Made by a program: the position numbers and the translations under genes. DNA of 64,000 nucleotides, taken from positions 813,419-877,418 of the forward strand of contig NZ_FOHS01000001.1 of NCBI RefSeq assembly GCF_900111515.1, given 5' to 3'. Position 1 is the stretch's first letter. Each line of letters begins with the position of its first letter. This document shows positions 7,913 to 15,343 of this stretch, in pieces. The notes beneath the pieces were generated by a model. The model worked only from the letters and a program-made list of their open reading frames with translations, searched no databases and was not told the DNA's origin. The stretch is from Hymenobacter actinosclerus. Its GTDB lineage: Bacteria > Bacteroidota > Bacteroidia > Cytophagales > Hymenobacteraceae.

Positions 7913-8312
7913 GGTATTCTACAAAATTGCGCTCCGTCTCGTACAGCGTGACCGACAAAGCCAGGTTATCGGCCAAATGAGGCCGTAGCCGGTTCCAGCT
8001 CACTACCGCAATATTTTCGGCCGTGGGATTGAGGTGCTGGAAATCGGCCACATCCAGGTTCAGATTCCGATGGTCAAAGGTATCGAGAATCTCGCGTTTG
8101 ATGAGGTCGCTCAGCTTCTTCATGTCGTACACGTAGCCGGTTTCCGGGTCGATTTCCCCCGTCAGGCGCACAATGAGCTGGTAGTTGTGGCCGTGGTAAT
8201 TGGCATTGTTGCACTTGTCGAACACCTCCTGGTTGCGCTCGTCGGACCAGGCGGGATTGTGCAGGCGGTGAGCGGCATTGAAGTGCTCCTGGCGGCAGAT
8301 GGTTATGGGCAT
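7905..8312 (-). CDS. 6-pyruvoyltetrahydropterin synthase / 6-carboxytetrahydropterin synthase homolog
   Basis: A 135-residue T-fold enzyme. Zinc ligands are His15 (FNAAHRL), His40 and His42 (HGH), the nucleophilic Cys is Cys34, and the Asp80-His81 pair is in FDHRNLN. The Cys-to-HGH spacing (CNNANYHGHNY) and the following GEIDPETGYVYDMKKL match the animal 6-pyruvoyltetrahydropterin synthase pattern rather than the shorter CxxxHGH of QueD. The overlap with folE, which makes its substrate, fits either a tetrahydropterin role or queuosine synthesis. I favour the pyruvoyl type but did not assign a symbol. Confidence 0.9.
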   Translation of the reverse strand: MPITICRQEHFNAAHRLHNPAWSDERNQEVFDKCNNANYHGHNYQLIVRLTGEIDPETGYVYDMKKLSDLIKREILDTFDHRNLNLDVADFQHLNPTAENIAVVSWNRLRPHLADNLALSVTLYETERNFVEYHG

Positions 8313-8469
8313 AGTGAGCAGGCAACCTCTCCCGCGGCCCTTTTGTTCAGGCCCCCCAGCCCGGAAATGAGTTTATCATATAAGTAAGTTAATATATAAA
8401 GTTTCCCCTAAAAGTCTAGTTTCCCGAAAAAAAACAATCGGTAGTGTAGCAACATGCAGGTAGGGTGGT

Positions 8470-8477
8470 TAAATTTG
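8470..8477 (+). promoter_or_regulatory. Bacteroidota -7 promoter box
   Basis: TAAATTTG, a perfect TAnnTTTG, lies in the AT-rich 238-base divergent gap between the pterin synthase and the gene at 8551. Transcription would begin near 8484, leaving a leader of about 67 bases. Confidence 0.6.
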
Positions 8478-8550
8478 GTCAGTCGGAAAGCTATTATCCG
8501 GCCGTACCCCTGTTGCGCAAGCTTTTCTTTTTCAATCAATTGTTCTCCTT

Positions 8551-9261
8551 ATGAAACGAAGCATACTTTTTCCGCTGCTGCTGGTGCTGGTATCGTCGGT
8601 AACCGGCTTCGCACAGAGTGCCCAGGTTGACGAAACCGAAATGGCCATTAAAGGTATTCCCCGCAAAGGCCAGCGGGTTTCCATGCAGCTCGACAGCAAA
8701 AGGGTAGAGGAATCGTGGAAGAAACAGCTCGACGAGCAGTTTGGCAACAAAGTGAAGTCCGATAAGGGCATCTACACGATGGATCAGGTCGTGATTGATG
8801 CTATTTCCAAAACACCGTTGCGCGTTATCAGCAAGGTCGATGCCGTGCCCACGGGTACCACCATCTGGTGGTCGATTGACCTGGGCAACGCCTACCTGAG
8901 CAAGGACGCTACGCCCGTGCAGTGGAAATCGGCCGAGGGTTACCTGAAGGATTTCTCCCTGAAGCTCTACCGCGAAGACATGGCCGTGCAGGTTATGGCC
9001 GCCGAAAAGTCGCTGCAGCAGGCGCAGGACCAGCACCTGGCCGTTATCAACAAAGCCGATGCCTACAAGAAGGACATCGACAGAAACAAGCAGAAGAAAA
9101 TTGAGATTCAGCAGCAGCTGGCCCAGAACGCGGCCGAGTTGCAGCAGCTCAACAACCAGGTTGATATGAACCTCAAGGAGCAGGAAGGTGCCCGCGCCGA
9201 CATCGTGAACATGCGCGTTGCGTTGGAAGCCGTAAAAGACCGTCTCAGCAAAATCCAGTAG
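8551..9261 (+). CDS. Secreted coiled-coil protein, unknown
   Basis: A 236-residue protein with a clear signal peptide (MKRSILFPLLLVLVSSVTGFAQ, cleaved near residue 21), a mixed alpha/beta middle region and a long C-terminal coiled coil (about 150-235) rich in Gln, Lys and Leu heptads. It should be periplasmic or attached to the inside of the outer membrane. I do not recognise a family. It is monocistronic, with its own -7 box and a strong terminator. Confidence 0.75.
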   Translation: MKRSILFPLLLVLVSSVTGFAQSAQVDETEMAIKGIPRKGQRVSMQLDSKRVEESWKKQLDEQFGNKVKSDKGIYTMDQVVIDAISKTPLRVISKVDAVPTGTTIWWSIDLGNAYLSKDATPVQWKSAEGYLKDFSLKLYREDMAVQVMAAEKSLQQAQDQHLAVINKADAYKKDIDRNKQKKIEIQQQLAQNAAELQQLNNQVDMNLKEQEGARADIVNMRVALEAVKDRLSKIQ

Positions 9262-9318
9262 GCCACTGGGCCCGGCAGCCGCTATGGTGGCACCCGGCAG
9301 ACCAGTTAAACAGTAGCA

Positions 9319-9354
9319 AGCGCCCCGTCGGTACTACCGGCGGGGCGCTTTTTT
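9319..9354 (+). terminator. Rho-independent terminator
   Basis: The stem AGCGCCCCG / CGGGGCGCT (9319-9328 with 9341-9349) is followed by a run of six T. It ends the transcript of the coiled-coil protein gene. Confidence 0.9.
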
Positions 9355-9389
9355 AGGCTTCAACAGCTGCTGTAAGCTTACGGCCGCCG

Positions 9390-9974
9390 TTACTGCATCC
9401 ACTGCCGGACCAGCTGGCTGGCGGCCTTCTCGTCCTTCCAGCCCACGATGCGGGTATTGGGCGCGCGATTGCGAAACCAGAGCTCCAGGAACGGCCGCAC
9501 GCCGGGGTAGGCCTGCCTGAGGCTGGTCCAATCGGTGGCCTGGGGCAGGATGCGCTGGCTGGGCCGGGCCGGCACAACTACCACCAGCGGGCGAAGCAGG
9601 CCGTTTATATCGAGCGTGAGCAGGGCGATGGGTAGTACTTCGAGCACGGTGCCGGCGGGCTGGCTTTCGGCCAGCAGCAGGGCCGGCAGCGGCTGTCCCG
9701 GCTGGCCCTGGGCCGCCTCGGGCGGGCGGGTGCCGGGCACGAAGCCCAGGTTGCCGGGCGCCGGCAGAAACTCAACAATAGCTGCCAGCCCCGCCAGCCG
9801 CCGCGGCTCAAACGCATCGGTGGCAGGATTGTAGCGCTGCTCGTGGTTGGTGCCGGCCGGCGTTTCGACTACCACCTGCAGCAACTTGCGCTCGGCCGAA
9901 AAAGTGGGCAAATCGGCGTAGCGCGGGCCGCAGCCGGCCAGCAGCAGACAGAAAAGGTAGAGGCGTTGGCGCAT
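9390..9974 (-). CDS. Lipoprotein with a degenerate family I inorganic pyrophosphatase fold
   Basis: A 194-residue predicted lipoprotein: the lipobox LLAGC has Cys15 as the lipidated residue, favouring ATG 9974 as start. From residue 34 the sequence follows family I soluble pyrophosphatase block by block (VVETPAGTN, GNLGFVPGT, GQPLPALLLAE, LLTLDINGL, IVGWKDEKAA). By hand alignment to the E. coli enzyme, most catalytic positions are changed: Lys29 to Glu, Glu31 to Arg, Tyr55 to Leu, the DPxD loop Asp residues to Gln and Pro, Asp102 to Leu and Lys104 to Pro. Metal-dependent pyrophosphate hydrolysis is therefore unlikely. The fold has probably been reused at the cell envelope. The match to the family is my recognition, not a search. 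Confidence 0.7.
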   Translation of the reverse strand: MRQRLYLFCLLLAGCGPRYADLPTFSAERKLLQVVVETPAGTNHEQRYNPATDAFEPRRLAGLAAIVEFLPAPGNLGFVPGTRPPEAAQGQPGQPLPALLLAESQPAGTVLEVLPIALLTLDINGLLRPLVVVVPARPSQRILPQATDWTSLRQAYPGVRPFLELWFRNRAPNTRIVGWKDEKAASQLVRQWMQ

Positions 9975-10132
9975 GGCATAAAAGAAACCAGCTACTACCC
10001 GATCAATGGGAGGCAGCCTAGCGAAAGTAGCGTATCGGTTCCGAAAGTACTTATAACCTTTAGCGAAAGGGCCGCGTTTGCCAAGAACACACTCTCCAAC
10101 CGGCTGCTCTGGCGGCCTCAATTACCTTTCGC

Positions 10133-10558
10133 ATGGCCTTCCATAAGATTCCAAAAGACGATACCCAGCACCAGGTTCACCTCGATGGCGCTATTAACCT
10201 GCTCGGCAACAACCTACAGGACGAAGCTGAGCGTGCCGGCCTCGACAACCACTTCCAGCGCTGGATTGAAGACCTCAAGGACGTCGATAACCCCCAGCTG
10301 CACCAGATTGTAGTGGACCTACAGGACCTGAAAGCCCACTTCGGCGGTGGCGCCGTCAATGAGGAAACCGTTACCCGCCTGCTGTCCCGTTTGGGCGCCA
10401 ACACGGTAGCGGCTGCCGTATTTGCCGAAAACCCCAATACGGCCGAGCGCGTCACCAAACTTGGTGAAGCCCTGAGCGCCGCTGCTCAGCAGCTTGGTGG
10501 CAGCAACGAAAACACACCTGCCCAGGACCTGAAGAAGGACTCGGCCCAGAACAAGTAA
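10133..10558 (+). CDS. Unknown small cytoplasmic helical protein
   Basis: A 141-residue soluble, mostly helical protein (ERAGLDNHFQRWIEDLKDVD, VTRLLSRLGANTVAAAVFAE), acidic, with no signal peptide or membrane segment and a charged, disordered C-terminus. It is transcribed divergently from the pyrophosphatase-like lipoprotein and ends before a bidirectional terminator. I recognise no domain. Confidence 0.7.
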   Translation: MAFHKIPKDDTQHQVHLDGAINLLGNNLQDEAERAGLDNHFQRWIEDLKDVDNPQLHQIVVDLQDLKAHFGGGAVNEETVTRLLSRLGANTVAAAVFAENPNTAERVTKLGEALSAAAQQLGGSNENTPAQDLKKDSAQNK

Positions 10559-10610
10559 GGTTCCATGTCATCCTGAGCCCGGCTTAGCATGGCAATGTGA
10601 ATCGTTAGAA

Positions 10611-10652
10611 CAGAAAAAGCCGGCTTTCCGCAAGGGAAGCCGGCTTTTTCTG
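10611..10652. terminator. Bidirectional terminator between convergent genes
   Basis: CAGAAAAAGCCGGCTTCC-type stem with an 18-bp palindrome, A-run on the left and T-run on the right, so it can terminate both the gene at 10133 and rplS. Confidence 0.9.
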
Positions 10653-10670
10653 TGCTGGAAGCAGCGCTAC

Positions 10671-11051
10671 TTACGCGGCCACTACTTTGGGGGCGTTCAA
10701 ACGACGCTCCTTGATACGAGCTGCTTTGCCCGATAGGCCACGCAGGTAGTACAAACGGGCGCGACGCACCTTACCACGACGGATAACTTCGATCTTCTCG
10801 ATGTTGGGCGAGAGCAGCGGGAAAATCCGCTCGGTACCAATCTGGTTCGAGATTTTACGCACGGTGAAGGTTTCGCCGTTGGTGCTGGTGTTCTTGCGCT
10901 GAAGCACAACGCCCTGGAACTGCTGCACGCGCTCCTTGTTGCCCTCGCGGATTTTCACGTGGACGTTGATGGTGTCGCCGGCGGCAAAACGGGGGAAGCT
11001 GGCGCGGCGCTCCTGGGACTCTTGCTCAATAAAATCGAGTAGTACGCTCAT
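10671..11051 (-). CDS. rplS: 50S ribosomal protein L19
   Basis: A 126-residue L19 located at the 30S-50S interface. [60 protein letters not shown] and the basic C-terminal [18 protein letters not shown] are all typical. I start it at ATG 11051 because the longer frame upstream is non-coding low-complexity DNA and a perfect -7 box lies at 11109-11116. It is separated from trmD by 137 bases and appears to have its own promoter. Confidence 0.97.
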   Translation of the reverse strand: MSVLLDFIEQESQERRASFPRFAAGDTINVHVKIREGNKERVQQFQGVVLQRKNTSTNGETFTVRKISNQIGTERIFPLLSPNIEKIEVIRRGKVRRARLYYLRGLSGKAARIKERRLNAPKVVAA

Positions 11052-11108
11052 GGCTGAAAAAACTGTAAAGGACGGTCGCGCCGCCCCGGGGTTTCTGGTA
11101 AAGAGGCG

Positions 11109-11116
11109 CAAATATA
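11109..11116 (-). promoter_or_regulatory. Bacteroidota -7 promoter box for rplS
   Basis: On the minus strand the sequence reads TATATTTG, a perfect TAnnTTTG. Transcription would start near 11102, giving a leader of about 50 bases before rplS. Confidence 0.6.
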
Positions 11117-11188
11117 GCGCTCTGTTTTTAGATTGTGAAATGGTGAGGTGGTGAAACGCTGACAGTTGCCGACGCTTTCCTTCACTCA

Positions 11189-11863
11189 CTATTCCAATAA
11201 GTCGGGCCGGCGCTGTTGGGTGCGGGCCAAAGCTTGTTCGTGGCGCCAGACGTCGATTTTCGGAGTGTTGCCCGAAAGCAGAATCTCTGGTACCGGTTGG
11301 CCCCGCCATTCGGCGGGCCGGGTGTAAATGGGCGGCGAGAGCAGGTTATCCTGAAACGAGTCGCTCAGGGCCGATTCTTCGTTGCCCAGCACGCCGGGCA
11401 ACAGCCGCACCACGGCATCAACCAACACCGCCGCGCCCAGCTCACCCCCGCTCAGTACGTAGTCGCCTACGCTGATTTCGTGGGTGATATAGGCCTGCCG
11501 AATCCGCTCATCGACGCCCTTGTAATGCCCGCACAGCAACAACAGGTTGCCACTGAGCGACAGACGGTTGACCAGCGGCTGGCGCAGGGTTTCGCCGTCG
11601 GGCGTGAGGTAGATGATGGCATCGTACGGGCGTTCGGCCAGCAGTTCGTCGAAACAAGCGGCAATCGGCTCCACGCGCAGCACCATGCCCGCCCCGCCCC
11701 CAAACACGTAATCGTCAATCTGGCCGTGCTTGTTGATGGCGTAGCGGCGCAAATCGTGCAGATGAACTTCGGCCAGCCCTTTTTCCTGGGCGCGCTTCAC
11801 AATGGAATGCGCAAAGGGGCTGACCAGCAAATCCGGCTGGCACGTGACGATGTCAATCCGCAT
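11189..11863 (-). CDS. trmD: tRNA (guanine-37-N1)-methyltransferase
   Basis: A 224-residue SPOUT enzyme that methylates G37 of tRNAs with S-adenosylmethionine, preventing +1 frameshifts. The trefoil-knot region is visible as [14 protein letters not shown] and [31 protein letters not shown], and FGGGAGMVL and [11 protein letters not shown] are typical. Full length. It follows rimM by 13 bases in the conserved rpsP-rimM-trmD order. Confidence 0.97.
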   Translation of the reverse strand: MRIDIVTCQPDLLVSPFAHSIVKRAQEKGLAEVHLHDLRRYAINKHGQIDDYVFGGGAGMVLRVEPIAACFDELLAERPYDAIIYLTPDGETLRQPLVNRLSLSGNLLLLCGHYKGVDERIRQAYITHEISVGDYVLSGGELGAAVLVDAVVRLLPGVLGNEESALSDSFQDNLLSPPIYTRPAEWRGQPVPEILLSGNTPKIDVWRHEQALARTQQRRPDLLE

Positions 11864-11876
11864 AAGGGCTGAACGG

Positions 11877-12464
11877 TTACGCGGCCGGCTCGTCGTCGTC
11901 TGATTCCTGCTCGTCGTTGGGCGAGGAAGGGCTCAGGTACACGTCGAGCAAACCGTCGGGCAGCTTCACCAGCAGGCGGCGGGCCGCCTGGTCGGCGCGC
12001 AGCACCAGCTCATCCACCACCGGAATCAGGACTTCCTGGCCCTGGTAGCGCATGCCCAGCACGTCCTGCCGGGGCAGTTCGTAGAAGGCCTCCACCGTGC
12101 CCAGCTCGCCCAGCACCTCATCCACCACCGTGTAGCCAACCACATCGTGGAAGTAAAACTGGTCGTCGGAAAGGGTGGGCAGCTCGGCCAGCGGGCGCCA
12201 CAGCTTGGCGTTGCGCAGGGGCTCGGCGTCCTCAATCCGGTCGATGCCTTTCAGCTTGAACAAGACCTTGTTGTCGGTCTGGGGCTGAAATTTCTCGACT
12301 TCGTGAGCGACCAGCTTGCCGGGCGCGGCGGCCATTTCCAGCCAGACCGTTTGCAGCTTGCGGTAGTCGTTGAGGTCGTCCACGTCGAAGAAGGCCACCA
12401 CAAACCCTTTCAGGCCGTGGGGCTTCCCGAGGGAGCCCAGCTGGTAGCAGTCGTCGATTTTCAT
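11877..12464 (-). CDS. rimM: Ribosome maturation factor RimM
   Basis: A 195-residue 16S processing factor that binds S19 during assembly of the 30S head. The N-terminal RimM barrel ([19 protein letters not shown]) and the C-terminal PRC-barrel ([32 protein letters not shown]) are present, with an acidic tail. It lies between rpsP and trmD. The 96-base gap to rpsP contains an inverted repeat. Confidence 0.95.
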   Translation of the reverse strand: MKIDDCYQLGSLGKPHGLKGFVVAFFDVDDLNDYRKLQTVWLEMAAAPGKLVAHEVEKFQPQTDNKVLFKLKGIDRIEDAEPLRNAKLWRPLAELPTLSDDQFYFHDVVGYTVVDEVLGELGTVEAFYELPRQDVLGMRYQGQEVLIPVVDELVLRADQAARRLLVKLPDGLLDVYLSPSSPNDEQESDDDEPAA

Positions 12465-12499
12465 GCGGATGGGGTGGAGCTTGGTGCGGCATGAATTGC

Positions 12500-12548
12500 G
12501 CAGTTGGAAAGCTGAAGGACCGTTACAGCGTCTTCGCTTTCCAACTGC
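12500..12548. repeat. Inverted repeat in the rpsP-rimM gap
   Basis: GCAGTTGGAAAGC (12500-12512) pairs perfectly with GCTTTCCAACTGC (12536-12548) around a 23-nt loop. It could attenuate or process the operon transcript between rpsP and rimM. Confidence 0.7.
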
Positions 12549-12560
12549 TCAACTCCCAAA

Positions 12561-13136
12561 CTATTCGGCGGCGGCTTCGGTGGTTTCCTCGGCTGGAGCA
12601 GCCGCTTCGGTGGTTTCGCCTTCGGCTTCAGCCGTAGCCTCCTCGGCTACGGGAGCCGGGGCGTTGGCGGCATCGATGGCGGCCTGCTTGGCGCGCTGAG
12701 CTTCCGAACGGGCTTCCTTCACCTTGGTTTCGGCGGCCAGACGCTGCTGACGAGCCTCATCCTTGGCGGTGCCCAGGGTGGTGCGCTTGCCTTCGATTTT
12801 GGCGTCCTTGTCTTCTTTCCAGGCCGTGTAGCGCTCATCGGCAGTTTCCTGCGAAATAGCGCCTTTGATAACACCCAGCTGCAGGTGCTTGCGGTAGAGC
12901 ACGCCGCGGTACGAGAGCATGGCCCGTACGGTATCGGTGGGCTGGGCACCTTTCATGATCCAGTCGAACGCCTTGTCGCCATCGAAGTTGATGGTCGCGG
13001 GGTTGGTCTGGGGGTTATAGGTACCGATTTTCTCGATGAAGCGACCGTCACGCGGGGCGCGCGAGTCAGCAATAACGATGTCGAACATTGCGGCCTTCTT
13101 GCGGCCGCGGCGGGCGAGGCGGATTTTAACTGCCAT
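12561..13136 (-). CDS. rpsP: 30S ribosomal protein S16 with long acidic tail
   Basis: A 191-residue protein. The first 80 residues are a standard S16 (VKIRLARRGRKKAAMFDIVIADSRAPRDGRFIEKIGTYNPQ), needed for 30S assembly. The remaining 110 residues are a Lys/Ala-rich helical stretch ending in an Ala/Glu-rich tail, an extension I associate with Bacteroidota S16. First gene of rpsP-rimM-trmD, preceded by a perfect -7 box and a small leader hairpin. Confidence 0.96.
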   Translation of the reverse strand: MAVKIRLARRGRKKAAMFDIVIADSRAPRDGRFIEKIGTYNPQTNPATINFDGDKAFDWIMKGAQPTDTVRAMLSYRGVLYRKHLQLGVIKGAISQETADERYTAWKEDKDAKIEGKRTTLGTAKDEARQQRLAAETKVKEARSEAQRAKQAAIDAANAPAPVAEEATAEAEGETTEAAAPAEETTEAAAE

Positions 13137-13154
13137 AAACCGGTGGGGTTAAGC

Positions 13155-13171
13155 GACGCATCCCGTGCGTC
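13155..13171 (-). promoter_or_regulatory. Leader hairpin of the rpsP operon
   Basis: GACGCA/TGCGTC around a 5-nt loop lies in the predicted 5' leader, 19-35 bases upstream of the rpsP start codon. It may influence translation or autoregulation. This is only a structural observation. Confidence 0.4.
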
Positions 13172-13188
13172 TGGTTGAAAATGAGGTG

Positions 13189-13196
13189 CAAAGGTA
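13189..13196 (-). promoter_or_regulatory. Bacteroidota -7 promoter box for rpsP-rimM-trmD
   Basis: The minus strand reads TACCTTTG, a perfect TAnnTTTG, with a predicted transcript start near 13182 and a leader of about 46 bases. Confidence 0.65.
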
Positions 13197-13272
13197 ATCA
13201 CTGATTTATCGGATTACGTTGATTACGCTGATTAATTTAGCCGGAGTTGGCTTGCGGCCAAACCCAAGCCAA

Positions 13273-13308
13273 TAAAAAAGGGTCTCTCCATGCGGAGAAA
13301 CCCTTTTC
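13273..13308 (-). terminator. Terminator downstream of the desaturase gene
   Basis: On the minus strand AAAGGGTTTCTCC pairs with GGAGAGACCC followed by six T. It lies beyond the heptamer array that abuts the desaturase stop. Confidence 0.8.
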
Positions 13309-13325
13309 ACTACAATTCAGTAGCC

Positions 13326-13403
13326 AGCTAACAGCTAACAGCTAACAGCTAACAGCTAACAGCTAACAGCTAACAGCTAACAGCTAACAGCTAACAGCTA
13401 ACT
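13326..13403. repeat. Tandem AGCTAAC heptamer array
   Basis: About eleven copies of AGCTAAC. The last copy runs into the TAG stop codon of the desaturase (13402-13404), so the array sits exactly between stop codon and terminator, within the 3' untranslated region. Confidence 0.95.
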
Positions 13404-14157
13404 AAGCGGCCATCTGCACGTCTTCCTGCCACTTGCGCTTGATCTTCACCACTTTCACCTTGTCCAGCGCCCAGATGAAGGCGTAGGTGGGGTCGAGCTC
13501 CCACTTCTTCACGCCGAAGTTGACGCGCATGGGCAGCTTGTGGTGGTTGTTCTGGAACAGCTCGCCGAAGGCCAAAAAGTCGAAGGGCAGCGTGTTCTTG
13601 GAATGGTCGTGGTTGTCGAAGTTCTGGTAGCCGTACTTGTGGCCGCCCCAGTTCACGATGGCACCATGGATCGGGCCCATCAGAAAGTGCAGCGGCAACA
13701 GCAGGAACTGCCACCAGGCGGTAGCGAAGTTCACGTAGAACAGCACGTACATTGTGCCCCAGGCCAGGCGCGAATACCACTTGTCGCCCAGGTTCTCGAT
13801 GAGGTCCCACTCGGGGTAGTCGCCCTCGAACCGCTCGGCGGCGGCGTAGTCGCGGTTAAGTACGGCGTTGTAGATGTTCTTGGTCTTCCACATCATCGTG
13901 AAAGCGTTCGACGAGTACAACGGCGAGTGCGGGTCCAGCTCGGTGTCGGAGTAGGCGTGGTGCATGCGGTGCAGCAGCGCGTAGGCCCGCGGCGACAAGA
14001 ACGAGGAACCCTGGCAGATGTAGGTGAACAGGAAGAAGAACTTCTCCCAGAACTTGTTCATCGTAAACATCTTGTGCGCCGCGTAGCGGTGCAGGTAGAA
14101 CGTTTGGGTGAACAGCGACAGGTAGTAGTGCGCGATGAAGAAAACGAGTATTGCCAT
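13402..14157 (-). CDS. Membrane fatty acid (acyl-CoA) desaturase
   Basis: A 251-residue diiron integral-membrane desaturase that introduces double bonds in fatty acyl chains, adjusting membrane fluidity. The three histidine clusters are visible: HRYAAH (23-28), HRMHH (63-67) and NNHHK in the C-terminal part. Four hydrophobic segments are present. ATG 14157 is chosen because the longer frame upstream reads through a region holding the -7 box. The stop overlaps an AGCTAAC array. Confidence 0.92.
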   Translation of the reverse strand: MAILVFFIAHYYLSLFTQTFYLHRYAAHKMFTMNKFWEKFFFLFTYICQGSSFLSPRAYALLHRMHHAYSDTELDPHSPLYSSNAFTMMWKTKNIYNAVLNRDYAAAERFEGDYPEWDLIENLGDKWYSRLAWGTMYVLFYVNFATAWWQFLLLPLHFLMGPIHGAIVNWGGHKYGYQNFDNHDHSKNTLPFDFLAFGELFQNNHHKLPMRVNFGVKKWELDPTYAFIWALDKVKVVKIKRKWQEDVQMAA

Positions 14158-14255
14158 GAAGAGGGCAGAAAAAGTGAGGGAGTCGGGGGGAGGGGCCGCC
14201 GGAGCGTACAGGCAGCAAAGCGCGGAAATGCTATATAAGTTCAGCAACCGTGGTG

Positions 14256-14263
14256 CAAAACTA
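14256..14263 (-). promoter_or_regulatory. Bacteroidota -7 box (and -33 TTG) for the desaturase
   Basis: The minus strand reads TAGTTTTG, a perfect TAnnTTTG, with a TTG 21 bases further upstream (14285-14287). The leader would be about 92 bases. Confidence 0.55.
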
Positions 14264-14359
14264 CGGCCACCCCTGCCCCCAGTGCAATTTCCCTGCCCAA
14301 AAGGCCATAATGTTGTTGGGAGCCGGTAGGGTTGGGAACCGAATACGTCGGAAAACCAG

Positions 14360-14462
14360 AACGTCATTCAGAGCGGAGCGAAGAATCTCGCGTGCCATGG
14401 TAACCCTTACGTCAGGAATTACTGTGGCACGCGAGATTATTCGCTTAGCTCAGAATGACGTT
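14360..14462. repeat. Intergenic hairpin, TCATTCAGAGCGGAGCGAAG family
   Basis: Arms 14360-14397 and 14425-14462 (38 nt) pair with a few mismatches. It is the same sequence family as 7109-7197 and 46832-46943. Together with the heptamers at 14468-14514 and the promoter at 14256 it fills the 362-base gap between the desaturase and the pseudouridine synthase. No gene is seen there. Confidence 0.85.
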
Positions 14463-14467
14463 CCTTC

Positions 14468-14514
14468 AGCTAACAGCTAACAGCTAACAGCTAACAGCTA
14501 ACAGCTAAACAGCT
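14468..14514. repeat. Tandem AGCTAAC heptamer array
   Basis: About six AGCTAAC copies between the hairpin and the stop codon of the pseudouridine synthase, which begins only a few bases on. Confidence 0.9.
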
Positions 14515-14519
14515 CAAAA

Positions 14520-15227
14520 TTAATAATACGCCTCCGCCGCCTGCCAATGCGCTATGTCGGGCAACGGAGCCAAGATGCGCATGTCCTCTTTGGTAACGGG
14601 GTGCTTGAACTGCAACTCGCGGGCGTGCAGGGCGATGCTCACGTCGGGCAGCGGAGCCAGGAAACCGTACTTCACGTCGCCGACGATGGGCGTGCCCAGG
14701 CCGGTGCTCAGCTGCACCCGAATCTGGTGGGGGCGGCCCGTGATGGGGTTCACCTGCACCAGAAAGCGGTTGCCGGCCTCGCCCAGTACCCGGTAGTCGA
14801 GGTCCGACTTCTGGCCCTGCCCGTGGCGCTCCGAATACGCCTTCGTGACGTTGCGGATGGGGTCTTTCACCAGCCAGTGCGTGAGGTGGCCTTCGATGGG
14901 GGCGGGGCACTTGCCGGTAAGCGCCCAGTAGGTTTTGCTGATTTTGTTGTCGCGGAACAGCTCGTTCATGCGGCTCAGGGCCTTGCTGGTTTTGGCCAGC
15001 ACCACCACGCCGCTCACGGGCCTATCGAGCCGGTGCACCACGCCGATGAAGGCCGCGCCGGGCTTCTTGTACTTGAAGCGCAGGTACTCCTCGGCCTTGT
15101 TGGACAGCGGCTCGTCGCCGGTGGCGTCGCCCTGCACGAGCAGGCCGGCGGGCTTGTTGATGATGAGCAGATGGTTGTCTTCGAACAGAATTTCCTTCTG
15201 CTCCGACCACAGGTTGGGACGGTTCAC
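14520..15227 (-). CDS. RluA-family pseudouridine synthase
   Basis: A 235-residue enzyme isomerising uridine to pseudouridine in RNA. The catalytic Asp is Asp68 in VVHRLDRPVSGVVV. NKPAGLLVQG, ITGRPHQIRVQL and GDVKYGF follow the RluA/RluD fold. There is no N-terminal S4 domain, so it resembles RluA/RluC-like catalytic cores. The exact target (23S rRNA or tRNA) cannot be set from sequence. It is flanked by repeats on both sides. Confidence 0.93.
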   Translation of the reverse strand: MNRPNLWSEQKEILFEDNHLLIINKPAGLLVQGDATGDEPLSNKAEEYLRFKYKKPGAAFIGVVHRLDRPVSGVVVLAKTSKALSRMNELFRDNKISKTYWALTGKCPAPIEGHLTHWLVKDPIRNVTKAYSERHGQGQKSDLDYRVLGEAGNRFLVQVNPITGRPHQIRVQLSTGLGTPIVGDVKYGFLAPLPDVSIALHARELQFKHPVTKEDMRILAPLPDIAHWQAAEAYY

Positions 15228-15233
15228 TTCGTG

Positions 15234-15343
15234 TTAATTATGAATTATGAGTTATGAATTGTGAATTCCGGCCAGGCGGGCAGCTACCAGCGTAGGGGCA
15301 TCATTCAATTCATAATTCATAATTCAGCATTCATAATTCAACT
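15234..15343. repeat. Inverted AATTCAT-type heptamer repeats
   Basis: ATTATGAATTATGAGTTATG and following bases (15237-15264) face AATTCATAATTCATAATTC and following bases (15305-15343) in inverted orientation. The period is 7 bp. The right block ends on the panB stop codon (15342-15344) and the left block begins just upstream of the pseudouridine synthase start. Confidence 0.9.

Noticed and set aside
9975..10132. tRNA gene in intergenic gaps
   Set aside because: No T-loop GTTCRA motif or cloverleaf pairing was found here or in the other gaps.
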